Below, piece after piece: positions 14,314 through 26,800 of a DNA stretch of 64,000 nucleotides (positions are counted from its first letter, which is position 1; every line of letters starts with the position of its first letter). Source of the stretch: Pipra filicauda (lineage: Eukaryota; Chordata; Aves; Passeriformes; Pipridae). Made by a program: the position numbers and the translations under genes. The stretch is from positions 2,550,630 through 2,614,629 of the forward strand of contig NW_024104283.1 in NCBI RefSeq assembly GCF_003945595.2, written 5' to 3'. The notes under the pieces are model-generated. The model was not told the origin of the DNA and did not search any database. It worked only from the letters and a program-made list of their open reading frames with translations.

Positions 14314-14766
14314 CATGACCAAAGAAGAGCAATGGAGCTGGTGAAGGGTCTGGAGCACAAATCCCATGAGGAGCTGCTGAGAGACTTGGGGTTATTTAAC
14401 CTGGAGAAAAGGAGGCTCAGGAGTGACTCTATCTCTCTCTACAACTATCTGAAAGGAGGTTGTAGCTAGGTGGGAGCTGGTCTCTTCTCCCAAGCAACTA
14501 ATGGCAGGATGAGGAAACGGCCTCAAGTTGTGCCAAGGGAGGTTTAGACTGGACGTTAGGAAAAATTTCTTCACTGAAAGGGTTGTCAGTCATTGGAACA
14601 GGCTGCCCAGGGAAGTGGTGGAGTCACCATCACTGGAGGTATTTCAAATACATGCAGGTGTGGCACCTGGGGACATGGTTTAGTGGTGCAATTGGCAGTG
14701 TTAGGCTATTGGTTGGACTCCATGATCTTAAAGGTCACTTTCAACCAAATGATTCTGTGATTCATA
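14314..14766 (+). mobile_element. CR1 LINE 3' fragment
   Basis: Begins within the RT C-terminus (AAAGAAGAGCAATGGAGCTG) and runs through GGAACAGGCTGCCCAGGGAA to the 3' end AAATGATTCTGTGATTCATA. Confidence 0.93.
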
Positions 14767-15087
14767 CAAAACTTAGTGGGAATATTCATACTGCAAATTC
14801 AGATAGTCATCTGTCTTTCTGTAAGTAAAAAAACAACAAAATTAATTAATTAAAGTAACATTTCTCTGCATTTTTCTATAGTAAAATCTTAATTTCAATG
14901 ATAACATAATTTTATACGACTAAAATTCTTAGCAACAAATTTGAAGTAATATCCCAAAAAAGAAAAATTTTTATTTTTTGCAATAAATATAAGAAATACA
15001 AGCTGTAAATAAAATCCTTGCCTTACCCTATACACCACAATGACAGATGCAATTAAAATAACATCTGCTTGGTTACTCTGGAAGATC

Positions 15088-15176
15088 TTGAGATTAGCTC
15101 AGTTGGTTAGAGCATAGTGATAACACCAAGGCTGTGGGTCCCTTCCAACTCAGAATATTCTGTGAAATCTGTGAAT
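15088..15176 (+). mobile_element. Short SINE: tRNA-Ile-like head with CR1 tail (TguSINE1-like)
   Basis: The head reads TTAGCTCAGTTGGTTAGAGC, an intact tRNA box A region close to tRNA-Ile, then AACACCAAGGCTGTGGGT as in the anticodon arm and beyond. It then jumps to CCCTTCCAACTCAGAATATT and CTGTGA repeats, which is a CR1 3' tail. This combination is the known passerine TguSINE1 design. Box B and the rest of the tRNA head are missing, so this copy is internally deleted and is not a functional tRNA gene. Confidence 0.8.
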
Positions 15177-16102
15177 CTTCAATCAAAACCCTTATCAAAA
15201 GACCAGAAAACAACCAAGGAAAGTAAAAAGCTTGTTTAAAAAAGTACTACCTTTAGTGCAATCTGAAATAAATTAATGCTTCTGACTGCAACAAGTAAAA
15301 GCTAAACCAGCCACCAAATGTCATCTCTATTACTTGCAGATCAATACTGGAATAGACATGGCTATGCACATAATAAAGTAGATATCAAGTTCCTACTAAT
15401 AGTCTGGAGATTCCTTTCAACCATAAGTGGGAGAGAATACCACATTGGTGACAAAACTGATAATGATGTTCATTCACTAAACAAATGCACATTTTTATAT
15501 TTATATATAGATACGTTGAAAGGTCCTAAAGATGAGATTTATAAAAGAAAATTTAACTTGGTTTCACAAAATATGATTTCTGCACATTTCTCAGAACCCA
15601 CAGCAACTTCATCAGTTTTTATAATCCATAACCACAATTTAGTAGTGTTCCAAAATGGCTAGACTCTCATGTGGTGAGAGTCAGAATTCACAGCTATCAG
15701 AATTCACTGCTGAACTCCCAATTAAAAAGGCTAACAAAATTACCAGCTTTGATAATTTATATTTAATGCACACGGCAACTCCTACATGCTTGGAGTTATT
15801 CTATTAGTGCTGAGATGATCCATTCCAACGTACATGAGTCAGGGGGAGGGAGTGGCACAGTAATCTGAGTATTAGAGCAACATGAAAGAGGTTTCAAAAT
15901 TTCTATCCCAATCATACAATGAACCAATTTTCCTCCAGAGAACTAATCAAAAAGCAACTAACAAAGAAAAAACAATAGTAAGAAGACAAACCCTCTGGTT
16001 TACTATTAAGCTATATCACAAGTCCAAAGCATGTTCTTCCAATATCCAGTTTATGTCCGGCACCACTACAGGGAAAATATTTTGTTAATATAAGAGAAAA
16101 GG

Positions 16103-16131
16103 AAAAAAAACAAAACAAAACAAAACAAAAA
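16103..16131 (+). repeat. (CAAAA)n microsatellite
   Basis: An A8 run is followed by four CAAAA units and trailing A. Confidence 0.95.
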
Positions 16132-17422
16132 GAGACCTTCTATAAGACTTTACAGTAATACCATTATCATTGTATAAATATTTAGACAACCTTGTCCATA
16201 AATAAAAAGGATTAAAGTAATTGTCCAGCACTTTGTCATACAGTCAGTCCTAATGAAGGGTCTAAGTTTACCTAGCCATAATTATTCTCCACTACTGCTG
16301 TCACTCAAAAATATTACTGCTTACTGAAGAAAGAGAAGCATCTCTTCACCTAATTAAAGAAAATAACCAAATGATTATGCAACACTTAGAGCAAAACTGT
16401 TGATGATAAGAGGAGATTCTTGTTATTTGTAGATCCAGTCCACGTAACAACAGTGACAATTAAACGGACAAAAAAAAGCCTTAGGAACAGGTTTTTCTCA
16501 CTACAAAACTAGATAATTTCACTGTGAAGGTGCTTTGCTGAGAATGTTTCATTATCTAAATAGTTTTCAATAACTGCCATGTTTTTTTAGTGATTTCTAA
16601 TAGCTGATATTGAATGAACAGAAAGTAAGTTCCCACATTTCTCAGAAGTTTGCATGAGACTGATACACTTTTGGTCTTCAAGGGGCATCACTTTCTTCCC
16701 TGCCACTTCCAACTTACTTAAAGGTCACCTGTTCCTTCTAAAAATAACTGCAGATGAGAACAATTCTAAAAATCCCCTTTCAGCTTCTAGTCAGGATTGC
16801 TGAAATTGTACTGAAAATATGACATTGGGCACCCCTGGACAGGAAGCAAGTACAAAGAGCCTGAAGCCTGGTGAAATGGATCCACAGGGTGAGTTTCCTG
16901 GCATGAAAGCACTTTTAACCAGAGATTCTATTTCAGGAAGCCTTGACATCTCCTCCAAGACAAAGCCACTGCACTACAAAAAACTCTCAGAGTTCTGCCA
17001 GGGCTTCCTAAAGGAGAATCCCCTAGGGACTGCTGTCAGAATTTCCTGCTGCTTTGAGTCACTTTGGAGAGACCCCAACTTAATAGCTGGACTCTTTAAT
17101 CAGCCATGTTCAGCAGAGCACCTTTTGCATTTCTGCTTTCCTAACCCCCATAGGCTTTTTTGAGGGGGAAAGAGGTGGGCGGCAAAGGCAACTTCTGCTA
17201 AAGCACTCTTCCCTTCACCCTACTACCCTGAAGAGCTCACTCAACAAGATCTGTCTCTGTGTTGAATCCATCCAGGTGCTCAGGAGACTGAAGACTGCAA
17301 GAACCCGCAATGAACAAATCCCAAGATTTAAAAGACTCGAAAAATCATAAAGCTGAGTAAAAAAACCAGGTTAAGTTTCAAGGTCATCTACAGTCCGTTC
17401 TTCCACTATAAGGAAGGATCAA

Positions 17423-17468
17423 TTATACACAAGTTATTACCCACAAGTTATTATACACCAGTTATTAC
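17423..17468 (+). repeat. Short minisatellite, three degenerate units
   Basis: CACAAGTTATTA appears twice and CACCAGTTATTA once within about 45 bp, interspersed with TATA- or CC-type spacers. Possibly expanding; copy number is small. The limits may extend a few bases further right. Confidence 0.65.
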
Positions 17469-19596
17469 TAGCAAATTATCAGTTAACCTGTCCTTAAAAA
17501 CATCCACAGATGTCTTAAGAAGCCTGGCAAACTGCCAAAGAAAGTTACTGCAATGTTTCACAAAAACTACAGGTCATCTGCACACTTGAGAACAAGCATC
17601 TTTCACTATACCTGGAAATAAATATTAATGTCACAAACAAAAAAATACTGGGAAACATAGGAGAAAAGGAGGGGGGGGAGGGAGAGGAGTTCTCTCAACA
17701 TAAATAGCTTGTCTAGGGAAACAACCTAACCTCTGGAAAACTGTACCTTGGTTTTGTGCCTGTCTCAAAGCTTCAATCACACAAGCTCTGGCAAATTTAG
17801 CTTAAGCTATCAGTGTTGTCTGCTGATGCACTGAGCTGACAGCAAACAATGTCTACTACCTGGGAGGCAAATTCCAATGGTTATAAATATGGTACATACA
17901 CAGAAATGAAATTCTTAACTGGTAATGCTACTGGATTATTCGCTTACATTTTCCTGTTGAATTGAGGAAAGAATAGGTAAATTTCACAGTAAAAGCTAAA
18001 TCTTTACAAATGTTCTGAAAAATTCAAGCTTAAGTTACTACCAGAAAATATATAAAGTAAACACTATATTCAATATTCAATATGATTTGAATTATCGTCT
18101 TTGGCTGGGTGCATACTACATTTGCCACATTTCTGTGTTAAAGAAAGCCTCACACTTCTTTTAGTATTAAAATAGACTCTTTTGAGATGCTATACAAATT
18201 AAGCACAAAGTAACCACTTGTTCTCGTGTGCTACAGGAGATTTCCTCATGCATTAATGGAACATATATATAAAATAAGACAACTAGAAAGTGACAATACA
18301 AAAATATAAAGAAAATGGAAGGATTTCACTGTTCAACTCTGAAGGGTTGCTGAATTTCAAACAAAGAGTTCAGGAGGCAGAGGAGGGAACACAGATAGTA
18401 CTGACTTATTCTCATTTAAACAACAAGCTTCCTAGAGTTTGTTCACTGAAATGAGGATAGTTAATTTTAACTATTCAGTAAATTCCACAGATCAGCTGAA
18501 AAGTCTTGTGAGGCATGGATTAAAGATCTTTCACCTGGCATCCCTAACTGCATGGGCTAACTGCTTCAAAACACCATATACTAAATCTGTATAGGCATGG
18601 AACACCCTACAAATCCTGCTAGGATAATTCTAAAGTGTTCAAGGTGTTAAATTTAGATAAAATTAATGCAAAAAAGGCCAAATTATTTGCATGGGTTCTC
18701 CTAGTAGAGCACATAGAACAAAGGGTAAAGAAGTGATGATGAAAATTACTAAGGTTTTCTTTTTGTGCTTATATTATTTTTACAGCAGTATCATGTTGAG
18801 ACTCTATTTAGTGCTAGATACTGAATTACATTAGTCCTGCCCTGAAGATCTCATTTAGTTTTAGAGGTCAAATCTCTAATAACTGTGGAATCCTGACCTA
18901 CTGGCACCCGACTCACTTAATACTAGAGATCAGAAGAAGGAAATGCTGATTATGCAACTTGGTTGTTTTTTCGTTTGTTTCTAATTAAGGAAAAATGCCA
19001 TTTCCTTTTTTTGAATAAAACAAATTATTTTCCCCTTAGAATGACAGGGATATACATTTAAACCAAAATGTTCTGTCAAATATATCATTCTAATGTTACT
19101 ATTCTGGCTGATCTGTTCAGCTATTTGTTCCATTTTACTATTCTGAGCTCTCAACAGAAGTGCTGGAAAAAGTACACATTTGCATAATTCTACATTACCA
19201 CTGTTTCTACATTAACAGCAAGTACTATACAGCTCATACTTTCAGTGCATAGCACTTAAGACATATAATTTTGTACTTTTCCATGCCATTTTTTTCTTTT
19301 CTAACTTTCATTTTATATACAATTACATTTTAAAACATGTTTTAAATGCTTAGTTTTATCAAACTATTAATGCTTATGTTTCAATATTTATGGAATGTAT
19401 TAATAATTCAGAATACATTATTTAGAATTTCAGCATTAGAACAGGAATTGAAAATTCAACAGACCATTTTACATCATTTGCTTGTCCTAAATAAAAACAT
19501 TAATATACCAGGCATATTGGAAACTTTGTGAAAGGAAGCCCGGGGACAAAAAGAAAAAATATACAAATAGTGGTAACAGATTATGTAATAAATAGT

Positions 19597-20332
19597 GAAA
19601 TGGCAACTTGAGGCCATTTCCTCTTGTCCTATCACTTGTTACCTGGGAGAAAAGATCAACCCCCATGCTGCTACAACCTCCTTTCAGGTAGTTGTAGAGA
19701 GCAATAAGGTCCCCTGGGGAGTCTCCTTCTCTCCAGACTAAGCACCTTCAGCTCCCTCAGCAGCTCCTCATATGACTTACTCTCCAGACCCTTCACCAGC
19801 TTCATTGCTCTTCTCTGGACACACTTCAGCACCTCAATGTCTTCTTGTAGTAAGGGGCCCAAAACTGAATGCAGTATTCGAGGTGCAGCCTCACCAGTGC
19901 CAAATACAGAGGAACAATCACTGCCTCGGTACTGCCATTCACACCATTACTGACACAGGCCAGGATGCCATCGGCCTTCTTGGCCACCTGGGCACACTGC
20001 TGGCTCATGTTCAGCTGCTGTTGACCAGCATCCCCAGGTCCTTTTCCACTGAGCTGCTTTCCAGCCACCCTTTCCCAAGCCTGTAGTAATGCATGAGGTT
20101 GTTGTGACCAAAGTGCACAATCTGGCACTTTGCCGTGTTGAACCTCATACAATTGGCCTCAGCCTCTCAATCTAGCCTGTCCAGATCCCTCCGTAGAGCC
20201 TTTCTGCCCTCCAGATCAACACTCCCACCCAACTTGGTGTCATATGCAAACCGACTAGAGGGAACAATCGATCCCCTCGTCCAGATCATCAATAAAGATA
20301 TTAAACAGAACTGGCTGCTGTACTGGTCCCCA
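19597..20332 (-). mobile_element. CR1 LINE fragment, missing its 3' end
   Basis: On the - strand it contains typical CR1 RT C-terminal text: FADDTKLGG-like decayed block, LRKDLDRLD-like region, [35 protein letters not shown], and [22 protein letters not shown] text. It runs to GGAAATGGCCTCAAGTTGCC and then stops, although CR1 copies normally keep the 3' end and lose the 5' end. The cut coincides with a short inverted repeat (19597-19604 and 19613-19620). Confidence 0.9.
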
Positions 20333-20345
20333 GGAAACAAAAGTT

Positions 20346-20375
20346 ACTTCCAGAAATAATACTTCCAGAAAATGG
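20346..20375 (+). repeat. Two-copy 15-bp tandem repeat
   Basis: ACTTCCAGAAATAAT is followed directly by ACTTCCAGAAAATGG. It lies just beyond the 5' boundary of the - strand CR1 copy. Confidence 0.75.
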
Positions 20376-21168
20376 AAATTATGTAAAAATGAGGATGGCT
20401 TAAAAAGCCAGAAGGGGCTCCTAAAGCAACAGAATCACTCCAGGCAGAAGTAGAGACTACTGAAGGATATCATATCTAAGGAGCACTGCCAGAGAACGCA
20501 ACTTACTAAAGCAAATGCTGGTAGAGAGTGTGATCAGCTGAATAAACAACTAAATCATTAAGTAAATAATCAGAGGTTTGATTTAAAAATGAAAGTATCT
20601 GTGGAAGAAGCTTGGTGAAGATTTGTGTACAAACATACAAATTACATATCACCTTAGCTTCCTGGAGTCCTCCCAAGGGTTCTAATGAAATATACAATGA
20701 AGTTGCCAAATAATTACAACCTCTTTAGTATCTAAACATTGGAGCTGACAAACGCACTGCCAAGTTTGAGAAACAAAAAGTTCTGAGGAATACATTTGGG
20801 TAAGCATGAGATCTGATAACAGAAGGTATAATAAAGGACAGAATCAGTGAACATCTCACTAAATAAAGTCCATCAGTGAAGAGCCAACATAGCTTCTGTA
20901 AAGGCAAGTCTCACCTGACAGGCCTGTTGAAGTTCTCTGCAGGGGTTACAACCTCAAGCACAAGGGTGATCCAGCTCATGCAGCCTACTCACTTTTTATA
21001 AAAGGCTTTAAACAAAATTCTTCTCTAAAGGTTTTTTAGGAAAGTAAGCTGCTGAGATATAAAAGCAAAGGTTGTGGCACGCAAAATAACTGACTAAAAC
21101 AGGGGAACCAGAAGATCAGACTCAGCTCTCACAATGTCACTTGCACAGGGGGTTGTACTGGGAACTGT

Positions 21169-21173
21169 CCTGT
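21169..21173. repeat. LTR target-site duplication (left copy)
   Basis: CCTGT directly before TGTATTGG; the right copy is at 21737-21741. Confidence 0.85.
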
Positions 21174-21736
21174 TGTATTGGATCTGGCTGAGCTGGAGTT
21201 CATTTCCCCATAGCAGCCTTCACAGTGCTGTGCTTTGCGTTGGTAGCTAGAAGGGCATTGATAACATACCAGTGTTCTGGCAACTGCTGAGCACAGCATC
21301 AGCACTGTAACATTCCTTCCTCAACTGAGGGCAAGATCCTGGGAAGGGACACAAGTAGGCCAGCTGACCCAAACTGACCAAGGGGATATTCCAGACCATA
21401 TGACGTCAGCTCAGATATAAAAGCTAAGGAAGGAGCAGAAAGGGGGGCATTAATTGTCTCCAGTGGCTGTCTGCTGAGGAACCGTTGCACGTGCTGAAGC
21501 CCTGCTGCTCGGGAGTGGCCGACCATCGCTGCTCATGGGCAGTAGAGAATAAACCGCGATATCTTTCGCTTTGCTTTTGCGCGCGTGAGCTTTTGCTTTG
21601 CTTCTGCTTTAATAAACTGCCTTATCCCAACCCAGGAGTTGTTTTCCATCTTATTTTCTCCCCTGTTCAGCTGGGAAGGGGAGTGATAAAGTGGCTGGGT
21701 GGGCATCTGGTGTCCAGCCAAGGTCAACCCACCACA
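21174..21736 (+). mobile_element. Solo LTR of an avian ERVL-type endogenous retrovirus
   Basis: A 563-bp block starts TGTATTGG and ends CCACCACA, giving the TG...CA ends of an LTR, and is bracketed by a 5-bp duplication CCTGT. In order it has a U3 with a CRE palindrome TGACGTCA (21401-21408), a TATA box ATATAAAA (21415-21422) and AATAAA signals at 21548-21553 and 21611-21616. The overall sequence recalls the abundant avian ERVL LTRs. No internal viral region adjoins it, so it is a solo LTR left by recombination. A 5-bp duplication fits ERVL-type integration. Confidence 0.9.
21401..21422 (+). promoter_or_regulatory. LTR promoter core: CRE and TATA box
   Basis: TGACGTCA (21401-21408) lies 6 bases before ATATAAAA (21415-21422). 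This is the U3 core promoter of the solo LTR, oriented rightwards, opposite to the presumed WASF1 transcript. Confidence 0.7.
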
Positions 21737-21741
21737 CCTGT
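21737..21741. repeat. LTR target-site duplication (right copy)
   Basis: CCTGT directly after the LTR end; pairs with 21169-21173. Confidence 0.85.
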
Positions 21742-23249
21742 TAAACACATTCATAAGTAACATGGCAAGGGAGAAGGAGAAAGGGATGGTAGTACATCAG
21801 TGAGGTGAGAAAATCTACTGGTGGTACATACTACAAAGTAGTAAAGAGGAATGCCCAAAAGACAAGCAAAAATGCCTGATCAGGCTGAGTGATCAGGTAA
21901 TAAAATGGTTGGTGAAATTCAATTTAGATTCATGTAAAACAATACACGTATGGAAAACTAATCCTAGCTTCATATATAAAACAAGAGGCTCTGAGTAGAC
22001 TAGCAACACTAAGGAGCAGAAGAGTGGGGCTGTGCTAGATAATTCCATGAAAGCATCAGCTTGGTCATACTAATAAAGTGAATTAGGAGATTCAAGAAGC
22101 GTTATGAAAATTACGAAACATCAGAAAAGGAAAAGAGTATCAAACAGAAAAAAAGAGACATTCTATATAATTCTGTAAAATTATGCTTGTTCCCTACTTT
22201 AAATATTGCATAAAGCTTTTGCCTGTTCCTCTCAATAGAGGACACAGTAGAAGTGGAAAGGGTTCCAAGACAGCAAGAGGGATCTATGGTACAAATTGTC
22301 CCTATACATGGAATGCTCAAATGCATTAAATGCTTCTGTTTACAAAAAATGTGAGTTTGGGAGCTCCTGTGACAGAGATCTACAAAATCTTTAGTGGCAA
22401 CATCATACATAGATATTAAGTATTCATGGTTTCTTGCATTAAAACAAATAAACAGATAGCACAAAAAGGTAGGAGGAGCCAGGTTCAAAGACAACATGTG
22501 GTTGGATTTCAGACAATTTCCAGCAGTGCAGGGAACACTGAATACAAGAAGTTCACTTAAAGAAGTCAAGCTAAAAACAGACAAGTACCTGTTCACTGCA
22601 TGTATCTAAACAGACTAACCCCCAAGTGTTTACAAATCCTTCAAGCTGAAAATGCTCAAAAACTGAAAGAATATTAGGAAGTATCATATGGGCTAATCCT
22701 ATTCTTACATTTCTCTAGGCATCTGCTGGTGGTTACTGTTGAAATAAGAATACTGAGCAAGACAGATCAGTACAGAATTTGCTATTTGGGTGCAATTTTT
22801 TCTGCAAACTAATAATCAATCACATTACAAAGGCTGAGCTAAGGGGGTACAATCATATCTAATAACTTTACAGTAGTTTAAATACTTAAAAGATAAGCAC
22901 TCAAATTGCATTCTGTTGTCCTTGAACTCATGCTCATGCGGAAGCTTCCTATCTTTAGAAGTTCAAACCCTTGCAACTTAGTCATTGAACCTACGAAAGC
23001 TAGGTATGATTAATCCTACAGTAAATAGTTTATCTATAATCCCTTATTTGAATAATCTTTTCTCTGGATTTTAGGTATTTTCCTGTGTTTACTGCTCTGT
23101 GTTGCTCAGCCAACAGCAAACAGCCAGACTTAGGCAAGAAAGTCCAATATGGCAAATCCTGTCACATGATTTTCCTTTAACCAAGTTCCATTTGATATCT
23201 ACTGCAGGGCTATAAAAGATAAAACCTTAATGGAAAGCTACTTCAGAAC

Positions 23250-23835
23250 CACACAACTCTGTATGATTAAATGCTCCTTCCAATTTCCAACCTAAATATA
23301 TTCATGCCCACCCTTCTAGATATCTGTTCTTTAGCCATCATTTATCTTAAGTAACTCTTCTTCCTTCAGTGTTTACCTTCTGCTGTACTTACATGTGGGA
23401 GGGAGTCACAGCTCCCTTAAACTTTAACTTTGTACGTCAAACAAATCACTCTTCTAGTCTTTAGCTGCATGTAATATATCATTCCTGAATACAAAATTTT
23501 ACATTAGATCTTTCCAGTGCTTTGTAAAATGGCACTATTTTACTTCTAGCTGTTTCAGAAATACTTCATCTGATACAGCCTAATAGCAAATTTGCCTTTT
23601 ACAGAATTCAGATTCATTTTTGCTTTGCAATTATTGTCTAGGTCAGCTAGGGCTTCTCCGCTTTTCTTATGAACTCTTCTATGGATAAATGTAAAAATGC
23701 TTCTTTTGACATTTGCACTTTCTATTACATTTCACCCTAATCAATTCAGTCTTCAATCTTCCACCATTTAGTGATGCTTTTCATTTTATCATCTACAGAT
23801 GAGAACATCAACAACTTCCCACTTTCTGTCTACTG
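23250..23835 (-). mobile_element. Ancient CR1/L3-like LINE fragment
   Basis: A run of about 580 bp resembles the reverse complement of the deep amniote CR1/L3 group in order: CTCCTTCCAATTTCCAACCT plus AATATATTCATG, then AACTCTTCTTCCTTCAGTGT, CCAGTGCTTTGTAAAATGGC, ACTTCATCTGATACAGCCTA, CACTTTCTATTACATTTCAC and ATCATCTACAGATG. The similarity is judged from memory of the family. Confidence 0.65.
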
Positions 23836-26800
23836 ATTAAGACTGGTATCTCCAAGAGACTTGCAACAGCAGACAAGGAAATAAGAGACAGAAAAACACA
23901 GGCACAAATACTGGCATTAATATTGCCTATGTCTGTTTACATAGGTATTGGACAACAAGTTATAAGGAGGGTTTTGATGGACTATAATGAAGTAGTTTTA
24001 CAGATATTAAGTAATGAATACCATTAACAGCAGCATGAAAAGCAGTGCAGTTTCTGTATGACTGTGCAAGCTAATTGCATCTGGAAAGTTTTCTTTATAT
24101 ATGCACCGTCCATTCTGCAATGTATTGTGTACCGAAAACCTTTTAAAAGTTTTATTTCATTACTTCTGTTTCTTTTCCATTAAAGATACGTTCATCGGAA
24201 ATCAAAGATAAGGCTGCTTTCAGAACGTTTAAGTGAATTTTTTATATAACTGCAAAATGGAATGTTTTATTCTTTATGTACAGAACTATCAAAAATAACA
24301 AATGTGCCATAAGTAATCTCAATTAATTAACTGTACCAGTTCTAACTGCTCTTGTTAAAGTATATCCAAGTCAGATACAAAATAAGACTCTGCACTAAAG
24401 GACAGAGCATAAGGAAATAGCTGGCTGGCTCTAGAGATCAAACTCTCAGGCTCCATTAAGCACCTTAATTTTCAAGACACTCTAGGTATAGCCTTAGGTA
24501 CAGAAAATGAGTATTCCCAATGCTTAATATCCTGAGTAGAGGAAATAGGTACAACTACCACGAAATGTGCAAGATAAATGTGTTTCTGAAATTTTACCTC
24601 TTTTATGTACTTAGATACCCAAGTTGCACTTGAAGTAAGCATTTTCCACATTTAGTTTTTTCAGCCATATTATCTGTGTCCAAGCAACTGGATTAATTGA
24701 TGCTATTGCCTGTATCTCACATAACAGCCTAAGCACTGATGCACTATTGGGAAACACCGATTCACTAAACGTTTACTCAGATCCACCCTTCTCACTTTCC
24801 AGAATGCCTTAAGCACGAGGATACAGGCATTGGGTAACCTACATGTTTCTGAAATCTGGTAAAGAAAAAAGAGCTGTGGTTTGGGCTTAACTCCCTACTG
24901 TCTACATGCATCAAAAGTGCTCACCTAATTCCTCCTGGTCTGCATTCCTGCAGAATGCAGCAGCAGGAATGGCCAGCCTTGGTTTCTAAACAGCCTTTGT
25001 TGGAAGTTGGATACCTAAGCATGATGACAGCTCTACCTCCATGCCTGAAATCAGCACATTCTTCAAAGTTTATGAAAGTTTTTACTAGAAACTTTAAATA
25101 CAGGTGGCAGTTAATTAGATTTTTCAGATTTTTCAGTTATTCAGATCCCTCTCTTGACTTTGGAAATCTGAATCCCACGCAAACTCAAAGGTGGGGAGTA
25201 TTTCAGAGTAGAATAGCTATATACATGCCTTCCTTGTTCTTACTCTTTCCCAGTGCCATAGACGGAGTATGAGATTTGTTTCCTCCACTTTGGCTTGGCT
25301 CTGTACAGCTCTTATGCAGCACTTCACATATCACTACCAACAAGCAAAAGCAACTTTACATCATAAAGGAGTTTTTAAAGTTTATGAAAACGAAGTAATG
25401 GAGAATAATAAAAACTGTTTCATTACAACCGCAGGGCATTCTCCAGTTGCTCAACACAGAATATATATAGGCATAGAGATGCAAGTGTACACACACAAGA
25501 AAAACCAGCTGGAGGACAGATTTGTTGTCAAAACAGAGGAATATGCTTGTGAATTGAAACCATTAATATACAAGATAGGTTTGAGAATCTTGTGGTTAAT
25601 TTTCTGCCACCTGTACTGATCCAAAATTCTAGAGTTTTGTCTACATTTGAACTATAAAACAAAACCCAAAACAAAACCACACACTCAAAACAAGCAAACG
25701 CCAAACTATTATTCATTTTACTTCCTTAAGTGCAGTTCTATTAGTGGTTAGGGTTTTTTTTACAGGTGAGTGCCAACACACTTTGCTATTAGGAAGTAAA
25801 ACCAGCTTCTATCATTCACTTTTATCACTCCATCCATTAACACCATTTCTTAGTGGTAGTAGTAGATTTGGAACAAAAAACCAAACAAACCACCACGTAA
25901 GTGTAGATCAAGGCATAGTGAAAATATTTTTGATTTGTGACTTGCATAGGCAAACTGTGAAAATAAATTTGCCTTAATCCTCTTGCCTGAAAAAATACAA
26001 AAGTTCTTTCCAAGCACTTTAAAAATGCAGTTTCTCTTTAATAAGCATTAGCAGTGAAAGCAGCACTATGCAATGAACATTTCAACCAATCCGTCTTCAA
26101 TATTCACCGTATATCTACTAGATTTATGAAAAAGGAATAAAAATTCCCATCTGTAAGCTGTTTCTACAGATAAAACTTAACATTTGTTTATGAAATGGTG
26201 CTACTCCTTCCACAAACATCCTGGGAGCCTTTTGCAGAGCAATTTTTCCAATAGTTCTGGCAAAGTAACGCCAGCTAACTCTGAGGAGCAAAGAAAGGGG
26301 ACATTATGACTATGATCTTCCCTAGAAGCAAGATCCAAGGCACACACTTTGCGGAAGAACTCACATTTTAAGGCTACAAAAGCAGCATTTGGTCAGATCT
26401 TTGAACAACTGAATATACAAGATGATCTCGTGTCTAACAAAAAAATGTTATCTTTATTATGATGAATTATCTTAAATTAGATTCATTTATTTTTATTTCA
26501 GACAAGTTCAGAATCCTTAATCAAACTATTCCAAGAACCCTGGGCAACATAGGTATTTGGAAAGAGTTTTGCAGAAATTCTGCAAATTTATTTTCCACTC
26601 AATTTAACAATTTTTTCCAGCACAAAGAATGTATCTCTCTTGATTTTTCATGGTACTCTTCAACTTTACTCCAGTGGAAGGAGTACTTTCAAGAATAGGG
26701 ACTCTCAATGGTACATGTTCCTCTTACAATATCTTCAGCTCTTGAGAGCTGTACACAGCCCAACACAGAGCTGAAGTTTAGATCGTGGTTTCCATTGCCA

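Larger units (their letters stand above)
15177..19596. other. No gene seen
   Basis: AT-rich presumed intron. It contains the (CAAAA)n tract, the minisatellite at 17423-17468 and a G-rich purine stretch near 17660-17690. Two 114-residue frames (15318-15662 and 16819-17163, both +) look like chance. Confidence 0.6.
20390..22610 (+). mobile_element. Old CR1-like LINE fragment, interrupted by the solo LTR
   Basis: Decayed reverse-transcriptase sequence on the + strand. Left of the LTR, phrases such as IIKDRISEHL, SQHSFCKGKSHLTGLL and a KAFNKIL-like block correspond to the middle of a CR1-type RT. Right of the LTR the sequence resumes with an FNIFINDM-like block (NTFISNMA), then KWLVKFNLDSCKTIHVW. 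Removing the LTR and one duplication copy puts the two halves in one frame. From about 22240 to 22610 the sequence resembles the old CR1 3' region (for example GAGATCTACAAAATC). The outer limits are approximate. Confidence 0.7.

Noticed and set aside
15092..15140. Possible tRNA-Ile gene
   Set aside because: Box A is good but box B and the acceptor 3' half are absent, and a CR1 tail follows; it is a SINE.
16819..17163. 114-codon + frame, ordinary-looking protein
   Set aside because: Single exon-like frame with no recognised family, no promoter or splice context. Kept only as unannotated sequence.
19671..20152. Open frames on - (63 and 108 codons)
   Set aside because: They are pieces of a degraded CR1 reverse transcriptase, not host genes.
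22111..22596. 161-codon - frame
   Set aside because: Antisense to the tail of an old CR1-like LINE; no recognisable domain.
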